Below are positions 1-11,169 of a stretch of DNA of 64,000 nucleotides, in pieces (position 1 is the stretch's first letter; every line of letters begins with the position of its first letter). The notes beneath the pieces were generated by a model that ran no database searches, was not told the DNA's origin, and saw only the letters and a program-made list of their open reading frames with translations. Location of the stretch: assembly GCA_037013495.1 (NCBI GenBank), contig CM072804.1, forward strand, positions 33,954,501-34,018,500, given 5' to 3'. Source of the stretch: Hippophae tibetana (Eukaryota > Streptophyta > Magnoliopsida > Rosales > Elaeagnaceae). The translations under genes and the position numbers were made by a program.

Positions 1-1933
1 TACAGTTATTTTCATCTATTTTATTAATTATAATTGCTATGTTCTTTACATTTTTAGTTAATTTTTAATTAATTAAATTAATATTTACTATTAGTTTTTT
101 AATAAATATATTTTTAAGAAAATTAATGAATTTGAATAAAAAAAGACTTAATTACAATTAATAAAAGCTTAAAATATAATTTAAATTAAAAGTGGGTGAA
201 ATTGCAAATATCAAAATATTAGAAGTTAATTTGAATTAAATTTGAGGGTCAAAATGCAATTAAGGAAAGTTGAATTTTCTACACAGGAGAAGGAGGCCAC
301 TCACACTATTATTCATGCACAACACGCACCGTACGATCAAGAAATCAACGGTCAGGATCAGGCGTGTGGAATCCAAACGCGACAAAAGGAAGTGGACCTG
401 GGTTCCTTGACGCACGTTGCTCGGCATTGAGTGGGGCTCACCTGTCGCGCAAGCTGGCATGTAGAGTAGGACCCACATGTCGGCTGCACAGAATTTTCTC
501 CTGAGGCACATCTCATCGCTCACTATTGGATCAAGTTTGAATGGTCCAGATTTGTACGCGACTGGAATCAAGTTGTCACACACCGAGTAGCTCGCTTATA
601 CCCCTATGCGACGCAGTTCATCGCATCAGAATGAGCCCTCGCGTTCCACCAAATAAGAAGCAACCACATGTTTCATCAATATTCCAGCCAATCATATGGA
701 GACACGTGGCATGTATTTGGAAAAATGAAAACACAGAAACGGCGCCCACTTACCAGGTCGTTTTGCGTCGTCACGTGTCAATGTTATCTGTCACGCACTT
801 CCAGCTCGCCAAGTTCCTGTGCGACGCGTTTCATATATTCTTTATGTGCCCATTCTTTATAGCTAATGAAATATTACCACGTGTCTCGTTATATCTTGTA
901 GTCAATAAGATGCTCACACATGGCATGCGTTTAAAGAAAAAAAATATAAAACGCAAAACGATCTTCCACGCGTGTTTGCTTTTATTATTCTCCATATATT
1001 CTATCCCCCACTAGTATTTTTATTAAAAATAAAATAAAATTAAATAATTGTTTAGTGGTGGTATATTTGGAGACGCAAGGAAAGACGTGAGGGAGTTTTT
1101 TCAGTTTTTTTCATTTTTTTGAGTTCACTTTAATTTTTAGTTTCTTCTCTACGTGTTCTCTACAACACGCAGAAACTTTCCTTTAATATTTGGATGTTGT
1201 TATTTTCTTTGGAAATAGAGAGAAAGAATACAACGAAAAAGAAGAAAAGGGAATAAATTTATTTTTCATTGAGGAATCGTGAAAGAGTTTCTCCTAATCT
1301 TTTTCTTTTAAATTTTATTTCTTTGAAATGTCCGATTATTGTTGTATTGTAATTTTAATTTCTGCTATGAACTAATTTATTTGTTCTAGGGTTGCAGTGT
1401 ATCTTAAATTATGAAACTTGAATTAATTATTTTTGAATGATTTATGGAACGGTTTTAAGTTGTTTATTTTATCTATGCTTAATGCATTTTTGTGTGTTGC
1501 TCGTGATAAAATAACATATATATATATATAAGGGATAGGAATATACTTTTATTGTATGTGTAACTATTTGAAAACTTAGAACTTAATAAAGTGGGATGTG
1601 TCTATATGGAGCTCAGAAGAGATATATGGATAAATTAGGAGTTCTTGGTTAACAACTTAAAATACGAGAACATAAATCAAGAGAAAATAAAATGTTCAAG
1701 TGGATTAATTTGGTGAAACTGCAATCCTAGAATTTTCTTACAAACTGTTATAAAAATTAGTTAGTCAAACTGAATCAAATTATCGACTGTTTGGATTAAA
1801 TTAGGTTGAAATAATTTTAGTAATTAATGAACACTAGTAACAAATCTCCGTGGGAATGATATTTTACTTATCATATTATTACTTGTGACCGTGTATACTT
1901 GCACGATTTTATGATCTCCTAAAAGAGACAACA
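1..1933 (+). repeat. 5' LTR of element A (LTR-A)
   Basis: The first bases align with the start of the nested solo LTR at 3,428, so about 16 bases of this LTR lie outside the window. The LTR ends with GAGACAACA just before the primer-binding site. Compared with the solo copy it holds an extra central block of about 1.1 kb (roughly 430-1,590) that is richer in GC. This block carries three CACGTG G-box cores at 703-708, 772-777 and 878-883. Small open frames in this stretch do not resemble known proteins and are probably chance. Such central blocks normally hold the U3 promoter of the LTR, but no start site can be fixed from sequence alone. Confidence 0.8.
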
Positions 1934-1939
1934 AGTTTT

Positions 1940-1957
1940 TGGCGCCGTTGTCGTAGA
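1940..1957 (+). promoter_or_regulatory. Primer-binding site, tRNA-Asp type
   Basis: The sequence TGGCGCCGTTGTCGTAGA lies six bases after the LTR end. Its first ten bases match the site that Athila elements use, which is complementary to the 3' end of tRNA-Asp. It marks where minus-strand DNA synthesis would start. Confidence 0.8.
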
Positions 1958-2138
1958 TTTATTTTACTATTTTTTTATATTAATACCAATTAATCTAATT
2001 TTAGTTCAATATATATATATATATTGCTTACTATTATTTGCTTAGATTTGTGTGTTTATTTATGTGTTTATTTTCATTTTTACTTTATTAGATTTATTTT
2101 TCAAATTTTTGGATAAAGTGGGACTTTGTATGCGACGC

Positions 2139-3406
2139 ATAAGAAATATTGACATAGTTCCGTTAGATCTAGAAATTGAGAGAACTATTTTAAAATTAAA
2201 AATAATAATAAACAAGAAACCTCAAAACATCTAATTATGGATGAGGAAATTTCTGAAGTAGAAGAACCAAGATTTTTAATAGATTATGCAATGTATGTGG
2301 TTAGCGGCATTCATTCAAGCATTAGAAGACCATCAATTCAAGCCAATAATTTTGAAATTAAGCCTACAATCATTCAAATGATTCAAACATCAGTTCAGTT
2401 TGGTGGTTTACCCCACGATGATCCAAACTCCCATATAACAAGTTTTTTAGAGATTTGTGACAGCTTTAGGCATAATGGAGTCACTGATGATGCTATTCGG
2501 TTGAGACTTTTTCCTTTTTCATTTAGGGATAAGGCAAAGAGTTGGTTGAATTCATTGTCATGTGGTTCTATCACTACTTGGGAAGATTTGGCTAAAAAAT
2601 ATTTAGCCAAATATTTTCTACCGATAAAGACTACAAGGATGAGGAATGAAATCACCATTTTTATGCAGTTCGACTCATAATCATTATATGAAGCTTGGGA
2701 GAGGTACAAGGAGCTACTTCGAAGATGTCCTCACCATGGTTTACCAAAGTGGCTTCAAGTTCAAACATTTTATAATAATTTGATGGGTCAAACCAGAAAC
2801 ATGATTGACGTTGCAGCATGTGGTGCTCTGATGGGAAAATCAATTGATGAAGCCTACAACTTATTAGAGGAAATGGCTTCCAATAGCTACGAGTGGCTAT
2901 CAGAGAGGATGATGCCTAAGAGAACGGTTGGAATTCACGAGATTGATGCTATGACCGCTTTAATTGCACAAGTATTCACTTTGGTGAAGAAGATGGATAC
3001 TTTGAGTGTCCATTCTATTCAGAGTCCTTTTGTTGCATGTGAAATTTGCAATGGAAATCAGGTCAATGAGAGATTTCCTCACAACTCTGAATCTGTCAAT
3101 TTTGTTTCCAACTATAATAGGAATCAAAACAATCCTTATGCTAACACTTACAACCTAGGGTTGAAGAATTAATCATCCTAATTTTTCCTGGAGTAACAAT
3201 GAGGGACCATCATCTTCTATGAAGCCCACATATCCTCAGGCCTTTCATAACCAAGCTCCACCACAAGAAAGTAAGCCATCATTGGAAGATATGTTTGCCC
3301 GATACATGGCCAATAATGAGACTATTCTTCATAATCAAGCAGTTTCCATCAAAAATCTTGAAGTTCAATTGGGGCAACTTGTTACTCCTGTCAACAATCG
3401 CCCTCA
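2139..3406 (+). pseudogene. Athila-like gag polyprotein, N-terminal part, broken
   Basis: Gag would form the particle that encloses retrotransposon RNA. Translation from about 2,139 begins MRRIRNIDIVPLDLEIER, meets a stop, and resumes at 2,237. It continues through a retrotransposon-gag domain with phrases typical of the lineage, such as GGLPHDDPNSHITSFLEICD and SLYEAWERYKELLRRCPHHG. A stop at 2,678-2,680 interrupts the domain in frame. A frameshift near 3,173 moves the reading to the frame of PNFSWSNNEGPSSS. The frame then runs to PQG at 3,406-3,411, where a solo LTR interrupts it. The reading continues after that insertion at 4,253. Confidence 0.85.
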
Positions 3407-3411
3407 GGGAG

Positions 3412-4247
3412 TGATAACTGTATTGTATACAGTGATTTGCGTCTATTTTATTTATTATAATTGTTAGTTCTTTACATTTTTAGTTAATTTTTAAATTAAT
3501 TAAATTAATATTTAGTATTAGTTTTTAATAAATATATTTTCAAGTAAATTAATAAATTTTAATAAAAAAAGGGCTTAATTGCAATTATAAAAAGATTACA
3601 ATTTAATTTGAAATTAAGAATGGGTTAAATTGCAAATATCAAAAGATTAGAAATTAATTTAAATTAAATTTGTGGGTCAAAAAGCAATTAATAAAAGTTG
3701 AATTTCTGCGCAGGAGAAGAGCCACTCACGACATTCACAACGCCCAACACACACCGTTCGATCATCCAATCAACAGTCAAGATTGGGCGTGTGCAATCCA
3801 GACGCGACAAAGGCGACTACAATCAGAACTCTTGAAGCATGCAGCTCGGCACTTAATAAAAATGGTTGAATTTAATTCTCATAGGAATATAGTGAATTAT
3901 TTTAGCGAGATGTGTCTGTATGGAGCTCGGAAGAGATATATGGATAAATTAGGAGTTCTTGGTTAACAACTTAAAATATGAAAACATAAATCAAGAGAAA
4001 ATAAAATGTTCAAGTGGATTAATTTGGTAAAACTACAATCCTAGAATTTTCTTACAAACTGTTAAAAAAAATTAGTTAAGACAAACTGCATCAAATTATT
4101 GATTGTTTGGATAAAATCAGTTTTAAATAATTTTAGTAATTAATGAAAGCTAGTAACAAATCTCTGTGGAAACGATAGTTTATTTATCATATTATTACTT
4201 GTGACTGTGTATATTTGCACGTTTTATGTTCTCCAAAAGAGACAATA
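3412..4247 (+). mobile_element. Nested solo LTR of the LTR-A family, with TSD
   Basis: An 836-bp insertion splits the gag-protease frame. Both sides carry GGGAG (3,407-3,411 and 4,248-4,252), a perfect 5-bp target-site duplication as expected from an LTR-retrotransposon integrase. The insert starts with TG and is alignable at both ends with the window-start LTR, but it lacks about 1.1 kb of the centre. Its last bases read ACAATA where the other copy has ACAACA, so the terminal CA has mutated. There is no internal coding sequence, so it is a solo LTR left by recombination between two LTRs, later or previously shortened. Removing insert plus one TSD restores the frame PQG-ALSSDTETNPN. Confidence 0.88.
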
Positions 4248-4252
4248 GGGAG

Positions 4253-5262
4253 CTTTGTCGAGTGATACTGAAACTAATCCTAATAGGGGAGGAAAAAAGC
4301 ATTGTAAGGAAATTACACTCAGAAGTGGAAAAGAGTTAAAAGAAATACCTAAGTCCATTTCTTTGCCAACCCTTAATGTTGAAGCTATTGGCCCAGAAAA
4401 ACAAAATTGTGGAGAAGAAAGAGTTGAAGAGAATGAAACAACAACAAAACCCATGATGAAACCAGTTTTAGAAAGTCTTAAGCCTTACACTCCACCAATT
4501 TTGTTTCCTCAACGATTCCATAAGCAAAAGCTTGATAAGCAATTCTCCAAGTTTCTTGATTTTTTTAAAAAGCTTCATATTAACATTCCTTTTGCTGATG
4601 CCTTGGAGCAAATGCCTAGCTATGTGAAATTTATGAAGGACATCTTGTCTAAAAAGAGAAGATTAGGTGATTTTGAGACAGTTGCTCTCACAGAGGAGTG
4701 TAGCGTCATCCTTCAGAAGAAGCTACCATCTAAGCTTAAAGATACAGGAAGTTTCACCATTCCTTGTACTATTGGTGAGAAATTCTTTGGTAGAGCTCTT
4801 TGCGATCTGGGTGCCAACATTAATTTGATGCCATTTTCCATCTTTTAGAGACTTGGATTAGGAGAACCACAACCGACCACTGTAACTCTTCAACTTGCAG
4901 ATAGGTCTTTGAAACACCCAAGAGGCATTATAGAGGATGTGCTTGTAAAGGTAGACAAGTTTATCTTTTCTACAGATTTCATAATTCTTGATATGGAGGA
5001 AGACAAAGAGATCCTTATTATTCTGGGGAGACCATTTTTAGCAACATGTAGGAATTTGATTGATGTTCAAAAATGGGAACTCGTCATGAGAGTTCAAGAC
5101 CAAGAGGTAAATTTCAAAGTATTTAAAGCTATGAAATTTCCAAGTGATTCTGATGCTTATTATAGAGTAAATGAGTTAGTTGATAGCAGCAGGTTTACAA
5201 AAAACTCTACTATTGATTCTTCTACAGTTTCTCCTATAAATATGAATAATGACTTAAGAGCC
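4253..5262 (+). pseudogene. Athila-like gag C-terminus and aspartic protease, broken
   Basis: The frame resumes with SSDTETNPNRGGKKHCKEIT and ITLRSGKEL, a stretch conserved between gag and protease in this lineage. The protease domain follows, with FTIPCTIG, the active-site region ALCDLGANINLMP (4,795-4,830) and the flap-like ILGRPFLAT near 5,017-5,046. Retrotransposon proteases of this type cut the polyprotein. A stop at 4,846-4,848 lies just after the active site. The frame carries on to about 5,262 and then changes abruptly to integrase-tail sequence, so everything between is deleted. Confidence 0.82.
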
Positions 5263-5620
5263 GCTTGCGAAAAGTGTTGTCTGCCAATAAATGAGATGGA
5301 CCAGTTCCGTCTACAAGCATATAAAAATGTTAAGCTCTATAAAGAGAAGACAAAGAGATGGCATGACAATAAGCTCTTGCATCAACATTTTGAACAAGGA
5401 CAAAAAAATTTGCTTTTCAAGTCTCGATTGTAATTCTTCCTAGGGAAACTAAAATGAAGGTGGTCAGGTCCTTTCACTAATTCCAAAATGCATCCATACG
5501 ATACTGTTAATATTAAAGATGAAAAATCAAATAGAAATCTCCAAGTGAATGGGAAAAAACTCAAACCTTGTTGGGGAGGTGACATTGATCATCAAAAGCC
5601 AACCATTTTGTCATTCAATA
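5263..5620 (+). pseudogene. Athila-like integrase C-terminal tail
   Basis: The translation around 5,290-5,430 contains EMDQFRLQAYKNVKLYKEKT and KRWHDN, followed by GQKNLLFKSRL. These match the conserved segment after the catalytic core of gypsy integrases. In the next frame segment come GKLK, RWSGPFT and, from about 5,485, a tail ending VNGKKLKPCWGGD, as in Athila polyprotein ends. A stop after KSRL and a frame change make it non-functional. The catalytic D,D-35-E core is missing. The stretch sits directly after protease sequence, which shows a large internal deletion. Confidence 0.78.
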
Positions 5621-5682
5621 AAAATGCAATGTTTTTAACCTATAAGCAAAATGACATAACATGTAAACACACGAAGGATACT

Positions 5683-6660
5683 GATGACAAACATTCTTGT
5701 TTTAGATTTATCAGCACAAGTTCCGCAAGTCGAAGGGAAGGGCATTACCTGCCAAATAATCAAAATATTAAGAAGCATGCAAGACCTCGCCCACGTCTAT
5801 CAAAGTGCAAAGCAATTGAATGTCTCTCCCAAAGGGAATAGCATAATAAGATCCACTAGAGCATATTAATTCACAATAGGGAAATAAAAAAGAGGGAAGA
5901 TGCATTAAAGAGCATTTGCATTGTTTATCCATACTAGTATAAAGCACATTGAAGACAAAAAGACATAGGACAAAGTTCCTTTCTTAATTAAGATAATCAC
6001 TTATGGGTTCTTAATGAAACTGTTCCCAGTAGGATCATCCAAAATGAAAGAAAATGATGATTTTCCTGTTGCATAGTCATTTAGCTTCAATAAGAACTTT
6101 TCTATTGCTTCAACAGTTTGAGGATCAACTTTCTAAGCAACTCAGAAGATAGGATATAAGTACTTTAAATTAACTCATGAGATATCATTAATAGCCATTG
6201 AATATACATACCTTGTGTTCTGGTTGTAGAGCCTTCAACTCTTCTATAACTCACATCAATACTCCTTTTAACTAAGACAGTGACATTATTTCAATTATTG
6301 AAGGAGTAAAGAAGAGAAAAATCAAAAAGCAAACATACTTCTACGAATTGAAAAATTTTGAGTTTCTATTTTTTTCTTCTTTTTTTCTCAATTTGTTTGA
6401 CATTTTAATCAAATGACCAATTTTACATTTATGGAGAAAAGAAGGAAAGAATCAGCTTTATGAATATTAATAAAATTTTCTTACTTCATTGAACTAGTAG
6501 TTAGTTATCTAATCCTTTTTAAACATAAAATAATATGTAGTAGCAAATTTATTGCTGACTATCAAGTTCAACAATAAGAATGTATGGACAAAAAGTTGGC
6601 TCAAATGATGAACCATTGACAATGTTCTGCGATGTGCCTCTTGAGGAATCTCAAAATCTA
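5683..6660 (-). pseudogene. ZPR1-like: Fragment of a ZPR1-type zinc-finger gene, with introns
   Basis: Read on the minus strand, four exon-like pieces follow each other in the order of the ZPR1 protein. ZPR1 is a eukaryotic double zinc-finger protein that binds elongation factor 1A. Piece 1 (about 6,660-6,613) reads DFEIPQEAHRRTLSM. Piece 2 (6,250-6,212) reads VIEELKALQPEHK and is followed by a GTATGT donor. Piece 3 (6,132-6,001) starts after an AG acceptor, reads KVDPQTVEAIEKF and continues to FSFILDDPTGNSFIKNP, then a stop. Piece 4 (5,748-5,683) starts after CAG and reads VMPFPSTCGTCADKSKTRMF, the start of the second zinc finger with its CxxC. Introns remain, so this is a genomic copy and not a retrocopy. 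A TGA lies directly upstream of piece 2, and both ends of the gene are missing. The identification rests on recalled family motifs. Confidence 0.75.
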
Positions 6661-7244
6661 AATCAAGAATTTGCATGCATTATAAACCAAAACATTCAGG
6701 AAATATAAAACTCAAGAGAACATGAAAGGAATAATTTAGACACATAGGAAGGAAATAAAATCAAGTAAAAAAGAGTGTTAACCCTATTTTGTAGCAAATT
6801 ATGATTACATGAAAGATACTATTCATTCCCCCAAATTGTTTTGAGTTTTTTCTATTCTAGCTTCATTACACCGTCAAAAAAGTTATGGCATTTAAAATCA
6901 AATAAACAACACAACTACAATTAAGGCAATTACAAAAATAGTAGAAAAGATTGCAGAGAAACCAAAAGTTTAAAGTTGGAAAATATATACTTAGAAAGTA
7001 GACCAACTTGGCAAGCTGTTTAATATTTAACATATGAATAGTTGTTGTTTTTCTACATAAGAATGTGTACATTAAGAGATTTTATAGATAAGTTCATGCC
7101 AAATTAAACTCAAGATAAAATTCAAAGTTATCATAGTTGAATGAGCAGATTTAATTAAAAGTACTACTCTACATGTAATATAATAGCTTTAAGAAATTAA
7201 ATATGAAGCGTCCTAGAAAATCAAATGGCTATAAGATATACACT
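6661..7244. other. Intergenic or intron-like sequence, no feature seen
   Basis: This AT-rich stretch lies between the ZPR1-like fragment and the LTR-B fragment. It could be upstream intron of the decayed ZPR1-like gene, but I could not recognise a further exon in it. A 68-codon minus-strand frame at 6,866-7,072 looks like chance. Confidence 0.4.
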
Positions 7245-8515
7245 AAATATCTTAATGTTTATCATTTTTTACCATTTTCTCACTTATAAATACACCACAT
7301 TCCCCATTATAAAAAGCACACCTCAAAAAACATTTTTTTAGCTCTTTCTTTCTCTAACTTTCTCTCTCTATAAATTTTTCTTAGTTTTTTTTAGTTTTTA
7401 GTTTTAAAGTTCTTCTCTTTTTTAGAAGAACTATGTATGTTTTTGTAAATTTTTAGCTTTCAATTAAATAAACGGAAATGCAAATCTGTTTGGAGGTTTT
7501 CCAACAATAGAATTAACATCAAGGTTCTGTAAGGATTCTTATTTTTTACAATTACTTTTACGTTTTATTCTTATATGTTATATTTAATTTATCTGTGATT
7601 AAATTTAACATGACTGGCTGTTTGTAAACATGATTCTTGTGAAATATTAAATAGGTAAAAATCTCTATAAAATGAATTGATTTTTTTTATTTAAGATTTT
7701 ATATTAAGGATGTTAGAGAGAAATATATTATTTTTCATTACAGACTTAAATCTAAAAATTAGATTTTAAGGTTTAATTATCTAGTCTGATTTAAAGTAGT
7801 GCTATTTTATTTGTCGGTACAATCACCTGATATTTAGAGTGAAACTCTATTTCAAAAGTTTTTTATAAGAACTATTATTCGAAAATGTATTGACAACATA
7901 TTTTCAATAATGGTTTTAAAACTTGAAAGTTAGTACTTGAATAATTAGATTCTTAGATTTAATTTGGACACCTTAAATAAAGTTTAAACTGTTTAACGTT
8001 ACAAAAATTGACGTTTAAATTGTTCATTTTTAATCTCTTAGAAAAAATAAATTAATTTAATTAACCAAATTAATTATTGACCACACACATAGATATTAAT
8101 TGATTTGTTTAATTAATAAAGAATATCTAACCCCACCAAAAGTGATATTCATATAAAAAAGAGAATCAATAAATATTAATTTATATATTTAATAATCTAA
8201 ATAATATGAGCAAATATAATTAACTTAGTTATTATATCTATAAATACTCAACTATTATGAATGATAAAAAATTGTATATATGTTTATTGAATCTATATCT
8301 AAGTTTATTTTTATGTTATTAGATTAGAAACAAACAAAACTAAAATATCGTGATAGGATGTTTAGAATTTAATTTTGTTTTTAAGAATTTGAGTAACAAA
8401 TTAAAAATCACATATATTCTTTCTTTAGATTAACATTGAGAATAGTTTTATAAATATAAAACCAAAATATTTACAGAATTGATATTCCTAATCCGATGTT
8501 AATTCTACTCATCAA
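7245..8515 (+). repeat. 3' two-thirds of an Athila-type LTR (LTR-B fragment)
   Basis: This stretch aligns over most of its length with 57,640-58,951 and, in reverse, with 62,440-63,620. It starts around a TATA-like TATAAATA (7,285-7,292), is followed by a run of TTTCTCT repeats and AGAAGAACTA, and ends with CTCATCA at about 8,515. The first part of the LTR is missing, so this is a truncated or solo remnant. No primer-binding site follows. The left boundary is approximate. Confidence 0.7.
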
Positions 8516-8682
8516 GTAGCCATAATGTAGCATTTCGAATAAGAATATCAACGATTACTTGCTAGCATCCCACACTAAATATAAACATATAAATGCCATA
8601 CACTAGTTGTTTATAGCATATATAATCATGTAAACAAAATGTATATTAAAAATTAAAAATTAAAATTAAAATTATTCATCAA

Positions 8683-9262
8683 ACTACTACAAAACTATTA
8701 TGTTTTGACACTTATACATTGCGAGTTTATTAAAAACCAGCCCAAAAAATTTCGCCAGTTCATCAAAAAACCTACCCTTATTTGTAAAATACTTCATCCA
8801 TTTTTTAAAATCAATCCTTTTTAAATTACATATTTCGTCGGTTCAATAAAACTGGCCCTTTAATAACTATTTAATTGCTTCTTCAAAAAACTGGCACATT
8901 TTTTAAAAAATAGTTCAGTTCTATTAAATCGGCCTTTGAAAAAAAAAAAATTCATCGGTTCAATAAAATCGATCCTTTTTTCAAAACTATTTCACCGCTT
9001 CTTTGAAAAACTGGCACATATTTTAAAATATAGTTTGTCGGTTCTATTGAGCCAGCTTTAAAAAAACATATTTCATCGGTTCAATAAAACTGGAACTTTT
9101 TTAAAAACTATTTCCTAGGTTCTTTAAAAAATTGACCCATTTTTTTAAAAATAGTTCGTCTGTTAAATAAAATTGACCCTTATTAAAAGCATATTTCGAC
9201 GGTTCAATAAAAGTGACCCTTTTAAAAAACTAATTCATCATGAGTTCTATTAAACCGACCCA
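8683..9262 (+). repeat. Degenerate subterminal-type tandem repeats
   Basis: Short units of the type TCGGTTCAATAAAACTGGCCC alternate with runs of TTTTTAAAAACTA. They are arranged in a higher-order period of roughly 120 bp for about four to five copies. The block begins just after ACTACTACAAAACTATTATG at 8,684, which resembles a mutated CACTA-type terminus (CACTACTACAAAA). CACTA transposons carry such repeats next to their ends. No matching right end was found, so it is either a truncated CACTA end or an unrelated satellite-like block. Confidence 0.5.
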
Positions 9263-9520
9263 TTGTCTAAAAAGCTGATTCATACGGCACTCGACCTCAT
9301 GATCTCCATCATCGATTGGGTAACCTATATATACATTCCCATCCCTCTCCCAGCCATCATCAACGCTAACGAATTAATTCACATAGGCGGTGCTACACTA
9401 CCAGCACCATTGGTGTACACCACCAACACCAACAAGGAGAGTTTATATGAGAAGAGCTTGCTCATGTTTGCATTTTATATATTCATGCTTAATTTTGTCC
9501 CATGTTTGATTCGTGAGTAG
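9263..9520 (+). other. Unidentified open reading frame with coding-like base use
   Basis: An 85-codon frame lies directly after the subterminal-type repeats. Between about 9,290 and 9,455 base composition rises in GC and many codons end in C, unlike the AT-rich surroundings. The other two plus-strand frames hold stops. The product would read DLMISIIDWVTYIYIPIPLP and end VPCLIRE, and I do not recognise it. It may be an exon fragment of a host gene captured by the presumed CACTA element, or chance. The first ATG may be within an exon, so no start is proposed. Confidence 0.3.
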
Positions 9521-10428
9521 ATTTTTAGAGTTTTAATTAGGATCACTTCATATAATAGAAAATGCTCTTCAACGTGACATGTCCTACAGTTTAGCTTAGA
9601 TATTTTGTGTTCAATTAATATAGATTGTTATAGAGTTTCTTCAACCTTTTTGTGATTTTATGGACGTTGAAACATTGCATTTTGGATTAGATAATTGATT
9701 TAAAATTTAAATATTTAACAATATTTTTATTGTGTTATTGCCTGACTTATTATTTACTTTTATTATAAGCATTGCCATTACAACCTAAGAAAATAAAGAT
9801 TAGCATAATTTAATTGGATTTGTTGATGATTCATTCACCGGTCCAATTTTGATTGATGACGATCGGAGAAACCAACCATAAACATAACTAGAGTTGGATA
9901 ATAACTATTGTGACAAGTGATGGCTAATATCATATCCTTTATAATATGTTTATTATGTTATTTTAATTTTCATTTCTCATGTATATAGTTTGTTTTATAA
10001 ATATTTTTTTAATATTTACTAATAAAATTTGATTTATCTTAAATTGAAGTCATCATTAAATGTTAGTTGTAACCTATCCAAATCACCATTATTTTTAGTT
10101 TTTAGATTTGTACATAATAAACCACAAGGATTTTGTGGATATTTTGAATAGATAATTATATATATTTAAGTTTTTTCAATATTATTAATGAGTTAATTCA
10201 AATTAGTTTGTTACACTATAAATATGTATATTTATTGAACGGCTTCTAAGAAGTGTGCGTGTTAAAAAAACCAAAGTGGATGTTAAAATATATATGTAAA
10301 TTATTATTATTTAATTATTTTAGTTATTAATTAATTAATTTTTATTTTTTTGTATAATATATGTTTGATATTAAATATATAACGGGCATACGACCTAATA
10401 AATATAGGTAACCCGTTAGGGGTTTGCG
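9521..10428. other. AT-rich sequence, no feature recognised
   Basis: This stretch separates the unidentified frame from the LTR of the Tat-like element. It holds long A/T runs and no frame or motif that I can name. Confidence 0.4.
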
Positions 10429-10872
10429 TGGTTACAGTGATTGGCTTAATGATGGCTTAGGCCGAACGAGCTTAGTAAAGTGTACAACTCAATTGACCAG
10501 AGTAGCTTGCTATCTAACTACGAGATCTTAGACGTCAAAACCTGATAAAATTGTGAGATCTCGACGTGATCACTGTCCTTTCTCTCTTCATGAGTGACCT
10601 ATATATAACGATATTCCTTTATCTATATGTAAGGACCTAACAATGTAACATATATGACGATCTGTTTTTTGTTTAAATTATTTCATATGTAATTTTATCA
10701 TGTTTAATCTTGTATCCAGGTCGCATAGTATGTAGCCTTCCATGTATGTGAGATGTTATACATATATATACCCCTTAAATGAGAAGAATACATGATCCTA
10801 TTTAGTTATCTAAATTTTTACTTCTCGCTATAAATCGCTAGAATCTTGAACACTTGAAATTTTCTCTAAATA
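10429..10872 (+). repeat. 5' LTR of element T
   Basis: The start is fixed by comparison with the second copy at 13,780. The copies share several blocks, including CCTGATRAAATTGTGAGATC and GTAATTTTATCATGTTTAATC. The right edge is taken just before the primer-binding site and is uncertain by a few bases, because the second copy is cut short at about 14,170. Confidence 0.7.
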
Positions 10873-11169
10873 ATTGGCACCGGCTGTGGGAAATCAAATC
10901 TTTCTAGTCCATAGTTGGCATTTGAGACCTGATCATATACTAAGAGAATAACTTGTGTTTTTGATTTGCACTCCGTCAAATGGATTGTCCACCTATGAGT
11001 AATGAACAGATAGACAACCTCATCCCATTGGCTCAAGATTTTGACCTTAATGATAGGCATTTCCTTCCTCGTCCTTCAGATCGTTTACACATCATGATTT
11101 AGTAACTACTTTAGCTAGCGAAAACCAGGATTCGACCCTTGGCGGTATGGGCCTGTCCATACAAACCAT

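Larger units (their letters stand above)
1..5625 (+). mobile_element. Degenerate Athila-like Ty3/gypsy retrotransposon (element A)
   Basis: This is a decayed LTR retrotransposon read on the plus strand. In order it shows a 5' LTR that starts about 16 bases before the window, a tRNA-Asp-type primer site, a gag region, a nested solo LTR, an aspartic protease region, and then directly the C-terminal tail of an integrase. Reverse transcriptase, RNase H and the integrase core are absent, so an internal deletion joined protease to integrase tail near 5,265. No 3' LTR of this family follows, so the right end is also lost. The gag translation, the protease motif CDLGANINLMP and the primer site fit the Athila lineage. 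Stops and frameshifts make it non-autonomous. The right boundary is set where integrase-tail similarity ends and is approximate. Confidence 0.85.
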
